Shown: positions 47,501 through 58,183, numbered from the stretch's first letter. The stretch: 64,000 nt of DNA from an uncultured Algibacter sp. (GCA_937958265.1 CALGNX010000011.1:112234-176233), one strand, 5' to 3'. A program made the numbers and translations. The notes: a model not told the origin generated them from the letters alone.

Positions 47501-48096
47501 ATGTCTTTTGAGCGTACCCAAGAAAAACCAAATATTTTAACCGATGCCGCTAAGTATGATGTGTCATGCTCATCTAGCGCAAGCCACAGGTCAAATACTA
47601 ATAAAGGTTTGGGCGATTCTACAGGTATGGGTATTTGTCACTCCTATACAGAGCACGGGCGTTGTGTGTTATTATTAAAAAGATTGTTTACAAACTCTTA
47701 TATTATCGATTGTGATTATTGTGTTACTAGAAAAAGTAACGATATAAAACGCGCGGCTTTTTAAGTGTAAGAGGCTGTAAATTTTACTATGAATTATAGA
47801 GCCAGATTTTAATGTGTTACCTTTAAAATCAAAACAGTTTAAAAGGCGGTATGCCAATCAAAAATGGGTTATTTACGATTTAGAAAAAGTAGAATTTATT
47901 AATATGGATTTTTCAGAAGGTTTTAATCCACCAAAAACAACATCAGGAATTTTTGTACCCCGAGGCGTTTGAATTTCAGAAATTGTGGCAGGATTATTTT
48001 AAAAGTAATAATATTGAGTCACGAAAAAATATTAAATTACACATTCAACACGTACCTACGCGTTATTGGAAATATTTAAGTGAAAAGCAACCATAA
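47501..48096 (+). pseudogene. Remnant of a radical-SAM / DUF4130 DNA-repair gene pair
   Basis: Two decayed pieces of a known two-gene unit. Piece 1 (47501-47764) is the N-terminal 87 residues of the putative DNA modification/repair radical SAM protein (TIGR03916-like): ILTDAAKYDVSCSSSASHRS and GICHSYTEHGRCVLLLKRLF, then TNSYIIDCDYCVTRKSND, where the first Cys of the Cx3Cx2C cluster is now Tyr. It stops right after RAAF. Piece 2 (about 47796-48096) is the C-terminal end of the DUF4130 (TIGR03915-like) partner: IEPDFNVLPLKSKQFKRRYA, a frameshift near 47950-47970, then YPEAFEFQKLWQDYFKSNN and HVPTRYWKYLSEK. The region between, well over 1 kb, is deleted. Confidence 0.82.
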
Positions 48097-48127
48097 AAAA
48101 AGCACCTTTTTAAGGTGCTTTTTTTTG
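48095..48127. terminator. Bidirectional terminator
   Basis: AAAAAAGCACCTT (from 48097) and AAGGTGCTTTTTTT (to 48127) form a tight stem with a TTTT/TAAA loop. It directly follows the relic's stop and lies 17 bases from the stop of the convergent barrel gene. Confidence 0.85.
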
Positions 48128-48143
48128 CTCTATAGTTAAAATA

Positions 48144-48623
48144 TTAAAATTGATAACGAACGCTTAACGCAACATCAAAAGATGTATTGTTAGTGAAATT
48201 ATTGTTCCCAATTTCTGGTCTAAAATCTAGCGATAGCATTAAAGGAATCTCAAAAGCATATTCAACACCAATATCTCCAGCAATAAAAAAACCAGTACCA
48301 TCAGATTCTGTATTATCACCTTTTCCCGAAAACGAGGTAATACCACCACCTGCGCCAGCATACCAATTAAAACCATCGGATAAAGGAAAAACCCATTGGT
48401 AAAGACCTGTAAATTTTAAAGCACTAAAATTATTTGAGTTTCTCCAACCTAATGTACCTTCTAATCTGTTGCTATCACTTAAGGCGTGTTGGTAAGATAT
48501 GGCTGCACCCAAACCATCATTACTACCTAAACGGAGTCCAATGGCGTGGTCTGAAATATCTTGTGCGTTAGTTGTAAATGTAAAAGCGAATGTAATAAGG
48601 GATAGTAAAAATAGTTTTTTCAT
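48144..48623 (-). CDS. Small outer-membrane beta-barrel protein
   Basis: A 159-residue protein with a signal peptide (LFLLSLITFAFTFTTNAQ). The mature part is an eight-stranded barrel pattern: AIGLRLGSNDGLGAAISYQHAL, GTLGWRNSNNFSALKFTGLYQW, and a final strand VALSVRYQF with the C-terminal Phe needed for outer-membrane insertion. A GGGITSFSGKG loop is present. It is a common flavobacterial hypothetical family, and no function is established. Single gene; a terminator follows. Confidence 0.85.
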   Translation of the reverse strand: MKKLFLLSLITFAFTFTTNAQDISDHAIGLRLGSNDGLGAAISYQHALSDSNRLEGTLGWRNSNNFSALKFTGLYQWVFPLSDGFNWYAGAGGGITSFSGKGDNTESDGTGFFIAGDIGVEYAFEIPLMLSLDFRPEIGNNNFTNNTSFDVALSVRYQF

Positions 48624-48753
48624 AAATAGTTTTTTTAATAATGGATATACGATTAATTATAAGGAATTGAACTTTTTTCAATTCTAATCGCTTTTGCAAA
48701 AATAGCGTCATTTTTGTATTTATATTTACGCATATCAAATATTTTTTAACGCA

Positions 48754-51663
48754 ATGTCTTTAATTAACTTAAAATTAAATTTATCTGGAGAATTGTTTTT
48801 CGACGATTTAATAAAATCTATTTATGCAACCGACGCTTCAGTTTACAGGAAAAAGCCGTTAGCTGTTGCGTACCCTAAAAATGAAGCAGATATTAAATTA
48901 TTAATAGATTATGCTAAGTTAAATAATACGTCCTTAATTCCAAGAACCGCAGGTACTTCGCTAGCCGGTCAATGCGTAGGCGATGGTATTATTGTTGATG
49001 TTTCCAAGTATTTTACAAAAATTATTGAGTTGAATGAAGCGGAACAAACAATAACCATTCAACCTGGTGTTGTTCGCGATGTTCTAAATAATTATTTAAA
49101 ACCATATGGTTTATTTTTTGGGCCAAATACATCCACTTCTAACCGCTGTATGTTAGGTGGTATGGTTGGCAATAATTCATCTGGTACAACATCTATTCAG
49201 TATGGGGTTACTCGCGATAAGGTTTTGCAAATGCATACTGTTTTAAGCGATGGGAGCAGCGTTGTTTTTGGAAGCTTATCTGCTAACGAATTTCATGAAA
49301 AATTAAAATTACAAACTTTAGAAGGCGCTATTTATAATACCATTTATAAAACTTTAAGTCCAGAAGCGGTTAAAAAACAAATTACAAAGGAATTTCCAAA
49401 ACCAGAGATACACAGAAGAAATACAGGGTATGCTATTGATGCATTAATAGCATCAGATGTTTTTTCGAATACTTCAGAAAACTTTAATATGTGTAAACTA
49501 CTTGCAGGAAGTGAAGGTACGCTTGCATTTACAACACAAATAACCTTAAAGTTAGATAAATTACCGCCGCAAGAATCTATAATGGTGGCTGTGCATTTTG
49601 AAAGTATTGAAAATTGCATGAAAGCTGTCCAGCCTGTAATGCAACACAGTTTGTACACTTGTGAAATGATGGATAAAACCATTTTAGATTGTACAAAGCA
49701 TAATAAGACCCAACAAGAAAATAGGCAGTTTATAGAGGGCGACCCCAAGGCTATTTTAATGTGTGAAGTAAAAGCAGATACCTTAGAAGCCGTACAACTT
49801 ATGGCTAGTAATTTAGAAACTACTATAAAGAAAACGGGATTAAGCTATGCTTACCCTAAACTTTTAGGGCGTGATATTAATAAAGCCATGGCGTTACGTA
49901 GTGCAGGTTTAGGGCTTTTAGGAAATATAATTGGCGATAAAAAAGGTGTAGCTTGTATAGAGGATACTGCTGTTGCAATACCAGATTTGGCAAACTATAT
50001 AGCGCAGTTTGCCAAGCTTATGGAAAACTACAAACAAGATGCTATTTATTATGCTCATGCAGGCGCAGGAGAAATTCATTTAAGGCCTATTCTAAATTTA
50101 AAAAAATCGACCGATGTCCATTTATTTAGAAAAATAACCACAGATGTTGCGCACCTAGTAAAATCGTATAATGGATCGATGAGTGGCGAACATGGCGACG
50201 GTATAGTACGTTCAGAGTTTATCTCTTTAATGATTGGCGACAAAAATTACGCTATTTTAAAAGAAATAAAAACCGCGTTTGATAAACATAATATTTTTAA
50301 CCCTGGAAAAATAATTAATGCACTACCTATGGATGTTGCATTACGCTATGAATCCGATAGAGTAGAACCTAATGTGGATACGTTTTTGGATTTTTCTAAA
50401 TCTCAAGGTATTTTACGAGAAGCCGAAAAATGTAATGGATCTGGCGATTGCCGGAAATTACCAGAATTTGGTGGTACTATGTGTCCTAGTTACAGAGCTA
50501 CCAGGAATGAAAAAGATACCACGCGTGCCAGAGCAAATGCTTTACGCGAATTTTTAACACATTCAAACAAAGTTAATAAATTTAACCATAGTGCATTAAA
50601 GGATGTTTTCGATTTGTGTTTAAGCTGTAAGGCTTGCTCTAGTGAATGCCCAAGTAGTGTAGATGTGGCAACATTGAAGGCCGAGTTTCAATACCAATAT
50701 CAAAAAGCGAATGGTGTAAGTTTAAGAACTAAATTATTTGCATACAATAATAAGTTAAATACCCTTGGTAGTTTGGCTTCAGGGGTTTCTAATTTTTTGT
50801 TTTCCAATACCATAACAGCATCTTTACTTAAAAGGTCTTTGGGTATTGCAAAAGAAAGAAGTCTGCCACTAATTACAAACCAAAGTTTAATAGCGTATTA
50901 CAAAAAGTTTAAAATTAAAAATATACCTAAGGATGGTGTAAAAAAAGTTTACTTATTTAACGACGAGTTTACCAATTTACTAGATACAGCTATTGGTAAA
51001 GATGCTTTACACCTTTTAAAAGCGCTAAATTATAACGTAGAAATTATAGAGCATGTGGAGTCTGGGCGCGCTTTTATATCAAAAGGATTATTAGAGCAGG
51101 CTAAGTCTCTAGCGAACAAAAATGTATCTCTATTTAAAAATTTAATATCAGATAATACACCATTAATAGGTATTGAGCCTTCTGCAATTTTAACCTTTAA
51201 AGATGAGTATTTAAAGTTAGCTAACGATATTACTTCCGCGAAAGCGATTGCAAAACATACTTTTTTAATAGAGGAATTTATACAGCAAGAAATTAAACTA
51301 GGGCACATAACCCCAAATCAATTTACAAAAGAAATAAAAAGTATTAAATTTCATGGGCACTGTCATCAAAAAGCAATGCGTAACCAATTATCAAGCTTTG
51401 CGATTTTAAATTTACCAACAAATTTTAAAGTAACCATAATACCTAGTGGTTGTTGTGGGATGGCGGGTAGTTTTGGCTACGAAAAAGAACATTATAAAAC
51501 CAGTATGCAAATAGGTGAACAAACTTTATTTCCGGCAGTTCGTAAAGCACCAAGCGATACTATAATTTCAGCAAATGGGACAAGCTGTAGGCATCAAATA
51601 AAAGACGGTACAGGGCGTTTAGCAAAACATCCAATAACAATTTTAAAAGAAGCACTTTTATAA
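48754..51663 (+). CDS. FAD-linked oxidase / Fe-S protein fusion (D-lactate/2-hydroxyacid dehydrogenase type)
   Basis: A 969-residue GlcD-GlpC-like fusion. The PCMH FAD-binding domain (about 20-265) has IPRTAGTSLAGQCVGDGIIVD and FFGPNTSTSNRCMLGGMVGN. The FAD-oxidase C domain (about 266-545) has GEHGDGIVRSEF. Two 4Fe-4S motifs follow: CNGSGDCRK...GGTMCPSYRAT near 565-585, and CLSCKACSSECPSSVDVA near 630. Two CCG domains (about 720-969) include HGHCHQKAM and IPSGCCGMAGSFGYEKEH. It oxidises a 2-hydroxy acid, perhaps D-lactate, and passes electrons to the quinone pool. The exact substrate is uncertain. Confidence 0.92.
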   Translation: MSLINLKLNLSGELFFDDLIKSIYATDASVYRKKPLAVAYPKNEADIKLLIDYAKLNNTSLIPRTAGTSLAGQCVGDGIIVDVSKYFTKIIELNEAEQTITIQPGVVRDVLNNYLKPYGLFFGPNTSTSNRCMLGGMVGNNSSGTTSIQYGVTRDKVLQMHTVLSDGSSVVFGSLSANEFHEKLKLQTLEGAIYNTIYKTLSPEAVKKQITKEFPKPEIHRRNTGYAIDALIASDVFSNTSENFNMCKLLAGSEGTLAFTTQITLKLDKLPPQESIMVAVHFESIENCMKAVQPVMQHSLYTCEMMDKTILDCTKHNKTQQENRQFIEGDPKAILMCEVKADTLEAVQLMASNLETTIKKTGLSYAYPKLLGRDINKAMALRSAGLGLLGNIIGDKKGVACIEDTAVAIPDLANYIAQFAKLMENYKQDAIYYAHAGAGEIHLRPILNLKKSTDVHLFRKITTDVAHLVKSYNGSMSGEHGDGIVRSEFISLMIGDKNYAILKEIKTAFDKHNIFNPGKIINALPMDVALRYESDRVEPNVDTFLDFSKSQGILREAEKCNGSGDCRKLPEFGGTMCPSYRATRNEKDTTRARANALREFLTHSNKVNKFNHSALKDVFDLCLSCKACSSECPSSVDVATLKAEFQYQYQKANGVSLRTKLFAYNNKLNTLGSLASGVSNFLFSNTITASLLKRSLGIAKERSLPLITNQSLIAYYKKFKIKNIPKDGVKKVYLFNDEFTNLLDTAIGKDALHLLKALNYNVEIIEHVESGRAFISKGLLEQAKSLANKNVSLFKNLISDNTPLIGIEPSAILTFKDEYLKLANDITSAKAIAKHTFLIEEFIQQEIKLGHITPNQFTKEIKSIKFHGHCHQKAMRNQLSSFAILNLPTNFKVTIIPSGCCGMAGSFGYEKEHYKTSMQIGEQTLFPAVRKAPSDTIISANGTSCRHQIKDGTGRLAKHPITILKEALL

Positions 51664-51875
51664 ATAAAATAAATGGCCTGAAGATTCTTGCTACAGATCC
51701 TCTCAATAGAAAAATGTTATAAATATTCTTAAAACAAAAAACTATTTAAAGTGTTTATTATCTATTGTTAAGAAAATATAGGTGAAGTTTGAAAAAATGA
51801 GGTTTTAACTTTAACTCCTTTAAAATTTTCAGGCTATTTTTCATAAAAAAAACTTTAATTTAGCAAATAAAAATT

Positions 51876-52937
51876 ATGGCTGGTAATTCTTACGGAAAAT
51901 TATTTAATTTAACAACATATGGAGAGTCTCACGGCCCTGCTTTAGGTGGTGTTATAGATGGGTGCCCATCTGGTATTACATTAGATTTAGATGAAATTCA
52001 GAATGAACTAAACCGAAGAAAACCAGGCCAATCTGCCATTGTAACACAACGCAAGGAACCCGATACCGTAAAATTCCACTCCGGAATTTTTGAAGGCGTA
52101 ACTACAGGAACCTCTATTGGTTTTGTTATTGAAAATACCAACCAAAAATCGCATGATTATTCACATATAAAAGATAGTTATCGGCCTAGCCATGCCGATT
52201 ACACGTACGATAAGAAATACGGCGTAAGAGATTATCGTGGTGGTGGCCGTAGTTCTGCACGCGAAACGGCATGTCGTGTGGTTGCTGGTGCCATAGCAAA
52301 GCAAATGTTAAAAGGTATTGAGATAACAGCCTATGTTTCGGCTGTTGGAAAAATGAAATTAAACACGCCTTATAACCAGATAGACCTTAAAAAAGTAGAA
52401 TCCAATATAGTGCGTTGCCCAGATTTAGAAATGGCAGCAAAAATGGAAACTTATATAAAAGAAGTACGCGGAAAAGGCGATACCGTAGGTGGTATTGTAA
52501 GCTGTGTTATTAAAAATGTACCTGTTGGTTTAGGCGAACCTGTTTTCGATAAATTACATGCAGAATTAGGAAAAGCCATGCTCTCTATAAATGCTGTTAA
52601 AGGTTTTGAGTATGGTAGTGGTTTTCATGGTAGCACCATGTATGGTAGCGACCATAACGATTCTTTTAATAATGATGGTACTACAAAAACCAACTATTCC
52701 GGTGGTATTCAGGGCGGTATAAGTAACGGTATGGATATCTATTTTAGCGTTGCCTTTAAACCCGTAGCAACGCTTATCCAAAAATACGAAACTATTGATA
52801 AAGATGGCAATACTGTTGAAATGCAAGGTAAAGGGCGCCACGACCCTTGTGTAGTACCACGCGCAGTACCTATAGTAGAGGCTATGGCAGCATTGGTTTT
52901 AGCCGATTTTTATTTAATAAATAAACTTTATAACTAG
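51876..52937 (+). CDS. aroC: Chorismate synthase
   Basis: Makes chorismate from 5-enolpyruvylshikimate 3-phosphate, the last common step to aromatic amino acids and folate precursors. It requires reduced FMN. It has 353 residues, full length. Signatures: [20 protein letters not shown] near 11-30, [30 protein letters not shown] near 121-143 (quoted in part), YGSDHNDSF, and [20 protein letters not shown] near the end. The start ATG is followed at once by [17 protein letters not shown], as usual. A repeat-bearing gap follows. Confidence 0.97.
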   Translation: MAGNSYGKLFNLTTYGESHGPALGGVIDGCPSGITLDLDEIQNELNRRKPGQSAIVTQRKEPDTVKFHSGIFEGVTTGTSIGFVIENTNQKSHDYSHIKDSYRPSHADYTYDKKYGVRDYRGGGRSSARETACRVVAGAIAKQMLKGIEITAYVSAVGKMKLNTPYNQIDLKKVESNIVRCPDLEMAAKMETYIKEVRGKGDTVGGIVSCVIKNVPVGLGEPVFDKLHAELGKAMLSINAVKGFEYGSGFHGSTMYGSDHNDSFNNDGTTKTNYSGGIQGGISNGMDIYFSVAFKPVATLIQKYETIDKDGNTVEMQGKGRHDPCVVPRAVPIVEAMAALVLADFYLINKLYN

Positions 52938-52946
52938 GAGCTATTT

Positions 52947-53080
52947 CCCGCTTTCCACTATATCTTTTTAAAAAGTAGTAGCGCTTTTTAAAATTAAGGC
53001 ATCTTTTTTAAATTTAGTAAGCCCCAACTTTAGCTGTTTTTAAGTTTTAAAAAGGATGCCGTATCAATCGGGGCTAAACC
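52947..53080. repeat. Dispersed intergenic repeat, copy 3
   Basis: Starts TTTCCCGCTTTCCACTATAT after the aroC stop and ends AAAAAGGATGCCGTATCAATC followed by GGGGCTAAACC. The TATATCTTTTT and AAAAAGGATGCCG blocks are shared with copy 2, but the opening GGGCGTTACC is missing. The long centre contains a second pair of T-rich and A-rich arms. Confidence 0.65.
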
Positions 53081-53213
53081 TACCCAGTGTATTGGTAGTA
53101 CAATAATTTAAATTGCAGCCGTTATTTTAAGGTTATTTAGATTTTTTTACGAATGAAAAAGCAAATACGCTATTACTTCGGTTAGTTTTAATATAAATTC
53201 CGACCATATAATT

Positions 53214-53945
53214 ATGTTTAGAATTATTCGGTATAATATAAAAAAAATAAGAATATCAGTAAAGGATAAACTAAACGAGTACAACATAACAGGTGCCTAT
53301 ATTTTAGTTTTTATTTTAGCCTTAGCTGTTATGTTTTTAGGAGCTAGCGTATTTATAAAGCTCACTAGAAGTTTGAAAACCGAAATGTTGGTGTTTTATG
53401 ATAAGCAAATAACGGAAAGTATTTTATCTTACCGATCGCCAGCTTTAACCCAATACTTTGTAATTATTACAAAAACAGGAAATGCATACAGTTACCTTAT
53501 AGTTATTGGCTTATGTGCCGTTATATCATTCTTAATATTAAAAAAATGGAAATATATGGTGCAAATCACTTTGGTGCTACTCTTGTCCGCGTTATCCAAT
53601 AGTGTTATAAAACGTTTTGTAAATAGGGCACGGCCAGACTTAGAGCATTTAGTAACTGTAAAAAGTTTAAGTTATCCTAGTGGTCACGCCATGGTAGCAA
53701 TGGCATTTTATGGTTTTGTAGCTTACCTGTTTTATAAATTTAACCTACCTAAATTTGTTAAGGTTACAACTGTTTTAGTGTTGCTATTACTTATATTAAG
53801 TATAGGTGTTAGTCGTATTTATTTAGGGGTTCATTTTCCATCGGATGTTTTAGGAGGCTTTATAGCTGGTGCTATTTGGGTTGTATTCTGTATTATAATT
53901 TTTAATTTAATAGCTATTTTTAAGCCTAATTCTAAAATAGCTTAA
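53214..53945 (+). CDS. PAP2 family phosphatase
   Basis: A 243-residue integral membrane phosphatase, probably acting on undecaprenyl diphosphate or a lipid phosphate. The three family motifs are present: KRFVNRARP (KX6RP), YPSGHAM (PSGH) and SRIYLGVHFPSD (SRX5HX3D). Membrane helices lie at about 28-50, 90-112, 120-140, 155-175, 185-200 and 215-235. The basic N-terminus RYNIKKIRISVK precedes the first helix. It converges with the acyltransferase gene, with a 7-base gap between stops. Confidence 0.9.
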   Translation: MFRIIRYNIKKIRISVKDKLNEYNITGAYILVFILALAVMFLGASVFIKLTRSLKTEMLVFYDKQITESILSYRSPALTQYFVIITKTGNAYSYLIVIGLCAVISFLILKKWKYMVQITLVLLLSALSNSVIKRFVNRARPDLEHLVTVKSLSYPSGHAMVAMAFYGFVAYLFYKFNLPKFVKVTTVLVLLLLILSIGVSRIYLGVHFPSDVLGGFIAGAIWVVFCIIIFNLIAIFKPNSKIA

Positions 53946-53952
53946 ATAAATA

Positions 53953-54831
53953 TTAAGGTTTCTTGCCCATATGTTTCCAGCGCTTGTGCGTCCAGAAATA
54001 AAATTCGGGAGCTTCGCGTATTTGTTCCTCAACGCGTTTTAAAGATAAATCTGTAATTGTATAATCGTTATAATCTTTAGTATTTCTAATAATATCCGAG
54101 AAGGTAGCTTTATAGTACCCGCGTTTTATTTTTTTTACTTTTAAAAATAAGGTTACCATATCCAATCGTTTAGCCAGCATTTCTGCCCCCACATGTACAG
54201 GCACTTCTACTCCCATAAAATCTTGCCAATGTATAGCTTTACTTAGTTTTGGAGACTGGTCAAAAACAAAACCGTTAAAAGTTAGCTCGTTGTTTTTTTT
54301 AGCCTTAATAAGTGTGGGTATCGTTTCTCTTGTAGTTATTAAATGGCTATTATATTTCGCGCGAATACGCTTTACAAGGGCATCAAAATATTTGTTACTA
54401 AGGCGTTTATATACAGCATAACCTTTATGGTTTACATGGGTTTGTAAAATAAAAATCCATTCCCAACTAGCGTAATGCCCCATAAATAAAATAATACTCC
54501 TTTGTTCTTTCTCTAGTTTATGTATTTCTTCTACGTTTGTAAAAACATAACGCTTTTGCATTTCGGCTTTTGTAATTGTAATGGATTTTATAGCTTCAAA
54601 CATCATATCGCATAAATGATGGTAAAAGCGCTTTTTAATAAGTAATAATTCTGCTTTTGATTTGTCTGGAAATGCTAATGTTAAATTATCTATTACAACC
54701 TTTTTTCTGTAACCAATAATATGATATATAAGGACATAAAAGCCATCGGATAACAAATAAAGCAACTTGAAAGGCAATATAGATATTAGCCATAAAAGTG
54801 GATAAACCAGAATATAAACTAGAAGTTGCAT
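53953..54831 (-). CDS. Lipid A/lysophospholipid acyltransferase (LpxL/HtrB type)
   Basis: A 292-residue membrane-associated acyltransferase that adds a secondary acyl chain to lipid A, or an aminolipid acyl chain as known in some Bacteroidota. An N-terminal membrane anchor (LLVYILVYPLLWLISILPF) is followed by the catalytic HX4E motif in FMGHYASWEW near residue 121. FVFDQSPKLSKAIHWQDFMG and the C-terminal YFWTHKRWKHMGKKP resemble the LpxL conserved blocks. It is probably acyl-ACP dependent. It is the only gene of its strand here. Confidence 0.9.
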   Translation of the reverse strand: MQLLVYILVYPLLWLISILPFKLLYLLSDGFYVLIYHIIGYRKKVVIDNLTLAFPDKSKAELLLIKKRFYHHLCDMMFEAIKSITITKAEMQKRYVFTNVEEIHKLEKEQRSIILFMGHYASWEWIFILQTHVNHKGYAVYKRLSNKYFDALVKRIRAKYNSHLITTRETIPTLIKAKKNNELTFNGFVFDQSPKLSKAIHWQDFMGVEVPVHVGAEMLAKRLDMVTLFLKVKKIKRGYYKATFSDIIRNTKDYNDYTITDLSLKRVEEQIREAPEFYFWTHKRWKHMGKKP

Positions 54832-54901
54832 GAATAAGCTTTAAATTTGTACAGCAAATATATGTTAAATTGTAATAATTTAAGATAAAGATTTACAACA
54901 G

Positions 54902-55552
54902 ATGAGTAATTTAAATTTGGTAACCATTGTAATTATAGCAGCAAATGTTATTATTTCATATAAGGGGTTTGGAGATTATAGTTTTTTTGAAAAATATAAA
55001 TTTCATATAGGTGGCATACAGCGTGGTGAAAAAATAAGAATGGTTAGCTCAGGATTTTTACATGCAGATACGCAACATTTATTTTTTAATATGTTGTCTC
55101 TGTATTTTTTTGCAGATGTTGTTGTTATACTTTTAGGTCCAGAAAAGTTTTTGTTAGTTTATTTAGTTAGTCTTTTAGCCGGTAGTTTGTTAGCTTTACT
55201 TTTTCATAAAAACAATTATAATTATAGTGCAGTTGGTGCTAGTGGAGCTGTAAGTGGTATTATTTATTCGGCTATACTTTTACAGCCTGGTATGGATTTA
55301 TATATGTTTTTTATTCCTATACCAATTCCTGCCTATATTTTTGGGGTAGGTTATTTGTTGTATTCTATTTATGGTATAAAAAATAGAGTGGGTAATATTG
55401 GCCACGATGCACATTTTGGTGGTGCTATTGGTGGTTATATTGCTACTTTATTATTAGTTCCAGAGCTGTTTCAAACTAATTTTTGGATGGTTATTTTATT
55501 AGCTATTCCAATTGCTATATTATTCATTTTAAAGAAGATTGGTAAAATTTAA
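54902..55552 (+). CDS. Rhomboid family intramembrane serine protease
   Basis: A 216-residue membrane protein with six helices. The catalytic dyad is visible as Ser114 in GASGAVSG and His171 in GHDAHFGGAIGGY. The oxyanion-side residues are HLFFNMLSLYFF (Asn63). It cuts transmembrane helices of substrates inside the bilayer; no substrate is indicated. It is divergent from the acyltransferase gene and lies about 180 bases before lon. Confidence 0.93.
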   Translation: MSNLNLVTIVIIAANVIISYKGFGDYSFFEKYKFHIGGIQRGEKIRMVSSGFLHADTQHLFFNMLSLYFFADVVVILLGPEKFLLVYLVSLLAGSLLALLFHKNNYNYSAVGASGAVSGIIYSAILLQPGMDLYMFFIPIPIPAYIFGVGYLLYSIYGIKNRVGNIGHDAHFGGAIGGYIATLLLVPELFQTNFWMVILLAIPIAILFILKKIGKI

Positions 55553-55732
55553 GATGAGTTAAAAAAAAATAAAACTTAGAATGTTAAATATGGCATAGCT
55601 ATTGAATCTTTAATAGCAGTGTATGTTTTAATTTGTTTGTAAATACTACATATACAATTAATTAACATTCTAAATTAAATAAATAAAAAATGATTAATCT
55701 TGTTTTAATGACAGATTGACCTAAATATATAT

Positions 55733-58183
55733 ATGAAGAAATCTAAATTTACTACGCTTGACAGTTTGTCATTACAGGAATTTGATGAAAACTCAGAATT
55801 GATTCCCTTAATGACACCTGAAGATGAAGAAGCCATAAATAACGAGGAGTTACCCGAAACATTACCTATACTTTCATTAAGAAATACAGTTTTATTTCCT
55901 GGTGTTGTTATTCCGATAACAGCCGGGAGAGATGCATCCATTAAACTTATAAATGATGCCAATAAGGGCGGAAAAGTTATTGGTGTAGTAGCACAAAAGG
56001 ATGAATCGGTTGAAAAACCAACAGCAAAAGACATTCATGAAACAGGTACGGTTGCAAGAATTCTACGTGTTTTAAAAATGCCAGATGGTAACGTTACCGT
56101 TATCATACAGGGTAAAAAACGGTTCAAGGTTGCAGAAGTTTTAACTGAAGAGCCTTACATTAATGCTACAATAAGAGATATTCCAGAAGCAAAACCAATT
56201 AAGAAGAACAAAGAATTTTCTGCAATAATCGACTCTATAAAAGACTTAGCATTAGAGATTATTAAAGAAAGCCCAAATATTCCAAGTGAAGCATCTTTCG
56301 CTATTAAGAATATTGAAAGCGATTCCTTTTTAATAAACTTTGTATCATCTAACATGAATTTGTTAGTAGGCGAAAAACAATCTTTACTAGAAATTAACGA
56401 CCTTAAAAAGCGCGCTTTAGCAACGCTTAAGTTTATGAACGTTGAATTTCAGAAATTAGAACTTAAGAATGATATTCAGTCTAAAGTTCAAATGGATATG
56501 AGCCAACAGCAGCGCGAGTATTTCTTACACCAACAAATGAAAACTATTCAAGAGGAGCTGGGTGGTGTAAGTCATGATGGGGAGTTAGAGGAAATGCGTC
56601 TTAAAGCAAAAGATAAAAAATGGGGTAAAAAGGTTGCTAAGCATTTTGAAAAGGAAATTGCGAAAATGCAACGTATGAATCCGCAGGTTGCAGAGTATTC
56701 CATACAGCGAAATTATTTAGAACTGTTTTTAGATTTACCTTGGGGTGAGTTTAGTAAAGATCAATTTGACTTAAAACGTGCTATGAAAATTCTAGACCGC
56801 GAGCATTTTGGTTTAGAAGATGTGAAGCGACGTATTATTGAATATTTAGCCGTTTTGAAATTACGAAACGACATGAAATCTCCAATTTTATGTCTTTATG
56901 GACCTCCAGGGGTAGGAAAAACATCTCTAGGTAAGTCGATAGCAGAGGCCTTAGGTAGAGAGTATGTGCGTATTTCTTTAGGAGGCTTAAGAGATGAGGC
57001 TGAAATTAGAGGGCACAGAAAAACATATATTGGAGCTATGCCAGGCCGAATAATTCAGAGCTTGAAAAAGGCGGGAACATCCAATCCTGTTTTCGTTTTA
57101 GATGAAATTGATAAACTTTCAAACTCTAACCAAGGCGACCCATCTTCTGCTATGCTAGAAGTTTTAGATCCGGAACAGAATAGCGAGTTTTACGATAACT
57201 TTTTGGAAATGGGGTACGATCTTTCTAAGGTTATGTTCGTAGCTACATCTAACAGTTTAGCAACAATCCAGCCAGCGCTACGCGATAGGATGGAAATTAT
57301 TAATGTTACTGGTTATACAATAGAAGAAAAGGTAGAAATTGCTAAACGTCACTTACTACCAAAGCAGTTAAAAGAACATGGTTTAACCGATAAGCATTTA
57401 AAAATAGGGAAGGTACAATTAGAAAAAATTGTTGAAGGGTATACTAGAGAGTCCGGTGTGCGTGGTTTAGAAAAGCAAATCGCAAAAATGGTACGTTATG
57501 CTGCTAAAAATATAGCGATGGAAGAGTCCTATAATATTAAAGTATCTAACGATGTAATTATTGATGTTTTAGGTGGTCCAAAATTAGAACGCGATAAGTA
57601 TGAAAATAATAATGTAGCTGGGGTTGTTACCGGCTTAGCATGGACTAGCGTTGGTGGCGATATTTTATTTATAGAATCCATTCTCTCAAAAGGAAAAGGA
57701 ACTATGAGTATTACTGGTAACTTAGGTAAGGTTATGAAAGAATCTGCTACTATTGCCATGCAGTACATTAAATCCAACGCCGATAGTTTTGGAATAGATA
57801 CCGATATTTTTGATAAATATAACGTACATATTCATGTTCCAGAAGGCGCTACTCCAAAGGATGGACCAAGTGCAGGTGTTACCATGTTAACTTCTCTAGT
57901 TTCACTTTTTACCCAAAAGAAAATAAAGAAAAGTTTAGCAATGACAGGAGAAATTACACTACGCGGTAAAGTATTACCAGTGGGGGGTATAAAAGAAAAA
58001 ATATTAGCAGCAAAACGAGCACGTATTAGCGAAATTTTATTGTGTGAAGAAAATAGGCGCGATATTGAGGAAATTAAGGCTGAATACTTAAAAGGTTTAA
58101 CATTCCATTATGTAACAGATATGAGCGATGTTATAAAAATAGCGGTTACCAACCAAACAGTACAAAATGCAAAAATATTATAA
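55733..58183 (+). CDS. lon: ATP-dependent protease Lon
   Basis: An 816-residue cytoplasmic AAA+ serine protease that degrades misfolded and regulatory proteins. The N-terminal substrate domain (about 45-245) opens [20 protein letters not shown] coiled helical region is followed by the ATPase with Walker A GPPGVGKT at 390-397 and Walker [11 protein letters not shown]. The protease domain has catalytic Ser713 (PKDGPSAGV) and Lys754 (VGGIKEK). Its stop lies 17 bases inside the LysM gene, so the two are expressed together. Confidence 0.97.
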   Translation: MKKSKFTTLDSLSLQEFDENSELIPLMTPEDEEAINNEELPETLPILSLRNTVLFPGVVIPITAGRDASIKLINDANKGGKVIGVVAQKDESVEKPTAKDIHETGTVARILRVLKMPDGNVTVIIQGKKRFKVAEVLTEEPYINATIRDIPEAKPIKKNKEFSAIIDSIKDLALEIIKESPNIPSEASFAIKNIESDSFLINFVSSNMNLLVGEKQSLLEINDLKKRALATLKFMNVEFQKLELKNDIQSKVQMDMSQQQREYFLHQQMKTIQEELGGVSHDGELEEMRLKAKDKKWGKKVAKHFEKEIAKMQRMNPQVAEYSIQRNYLELFLDLPWGEFSKDQFDLKRAMKILDREHFGLEDVKRRIIEYLAVLKLRNDMKSPILCLYGPPGVGKTSLGKSIAEALGREYVRISLGGLRDEAEIRGHRKTYIGAMPGRIIQSLKKAGTSNPVFVLDEIDKLSNSNQGDPSSAMLEVLDPEQNSEFYDNFLEMGYDLSKVMFVATSNSLATIQPALRDRMEIINVTGYTIEEKVEIAKRHLLPKQLKEHGLTDKHLKIGKVQLEKIVEGYTRESGVRGLEKQIAKMVRYAAKNIAMEESYNIKVSNDVIIDVLGGPKLERDKYENNNVAGVVTGLAWTSVGGDILFIESILSKGKGTMSITGNLGKVMKESATIAMQYIKSNADSFGIDTDIFDKYNVHIHVPEGATPKDGPSAGVTMLTSLVSLFTQKKIKKSLAMTGEITLRGKVLPVGGIKEKILAAKRARISEILLCEENRRDIEEIKAEYLKGLTFHYVTDMSDVIKIAVTNQTVQNAKIL

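Noticed and set aside
47675..47857. Minus-strand frame over the radical-SAM relic
   Set aside because: The plus-strand relic explains the sequence; the antisense frame has no family match.
49344..49748. 134-residue minus-strand frame inside the FAD/Fe-S gene
   Set aside because: Antisense to a conserved FAD-binding domain.
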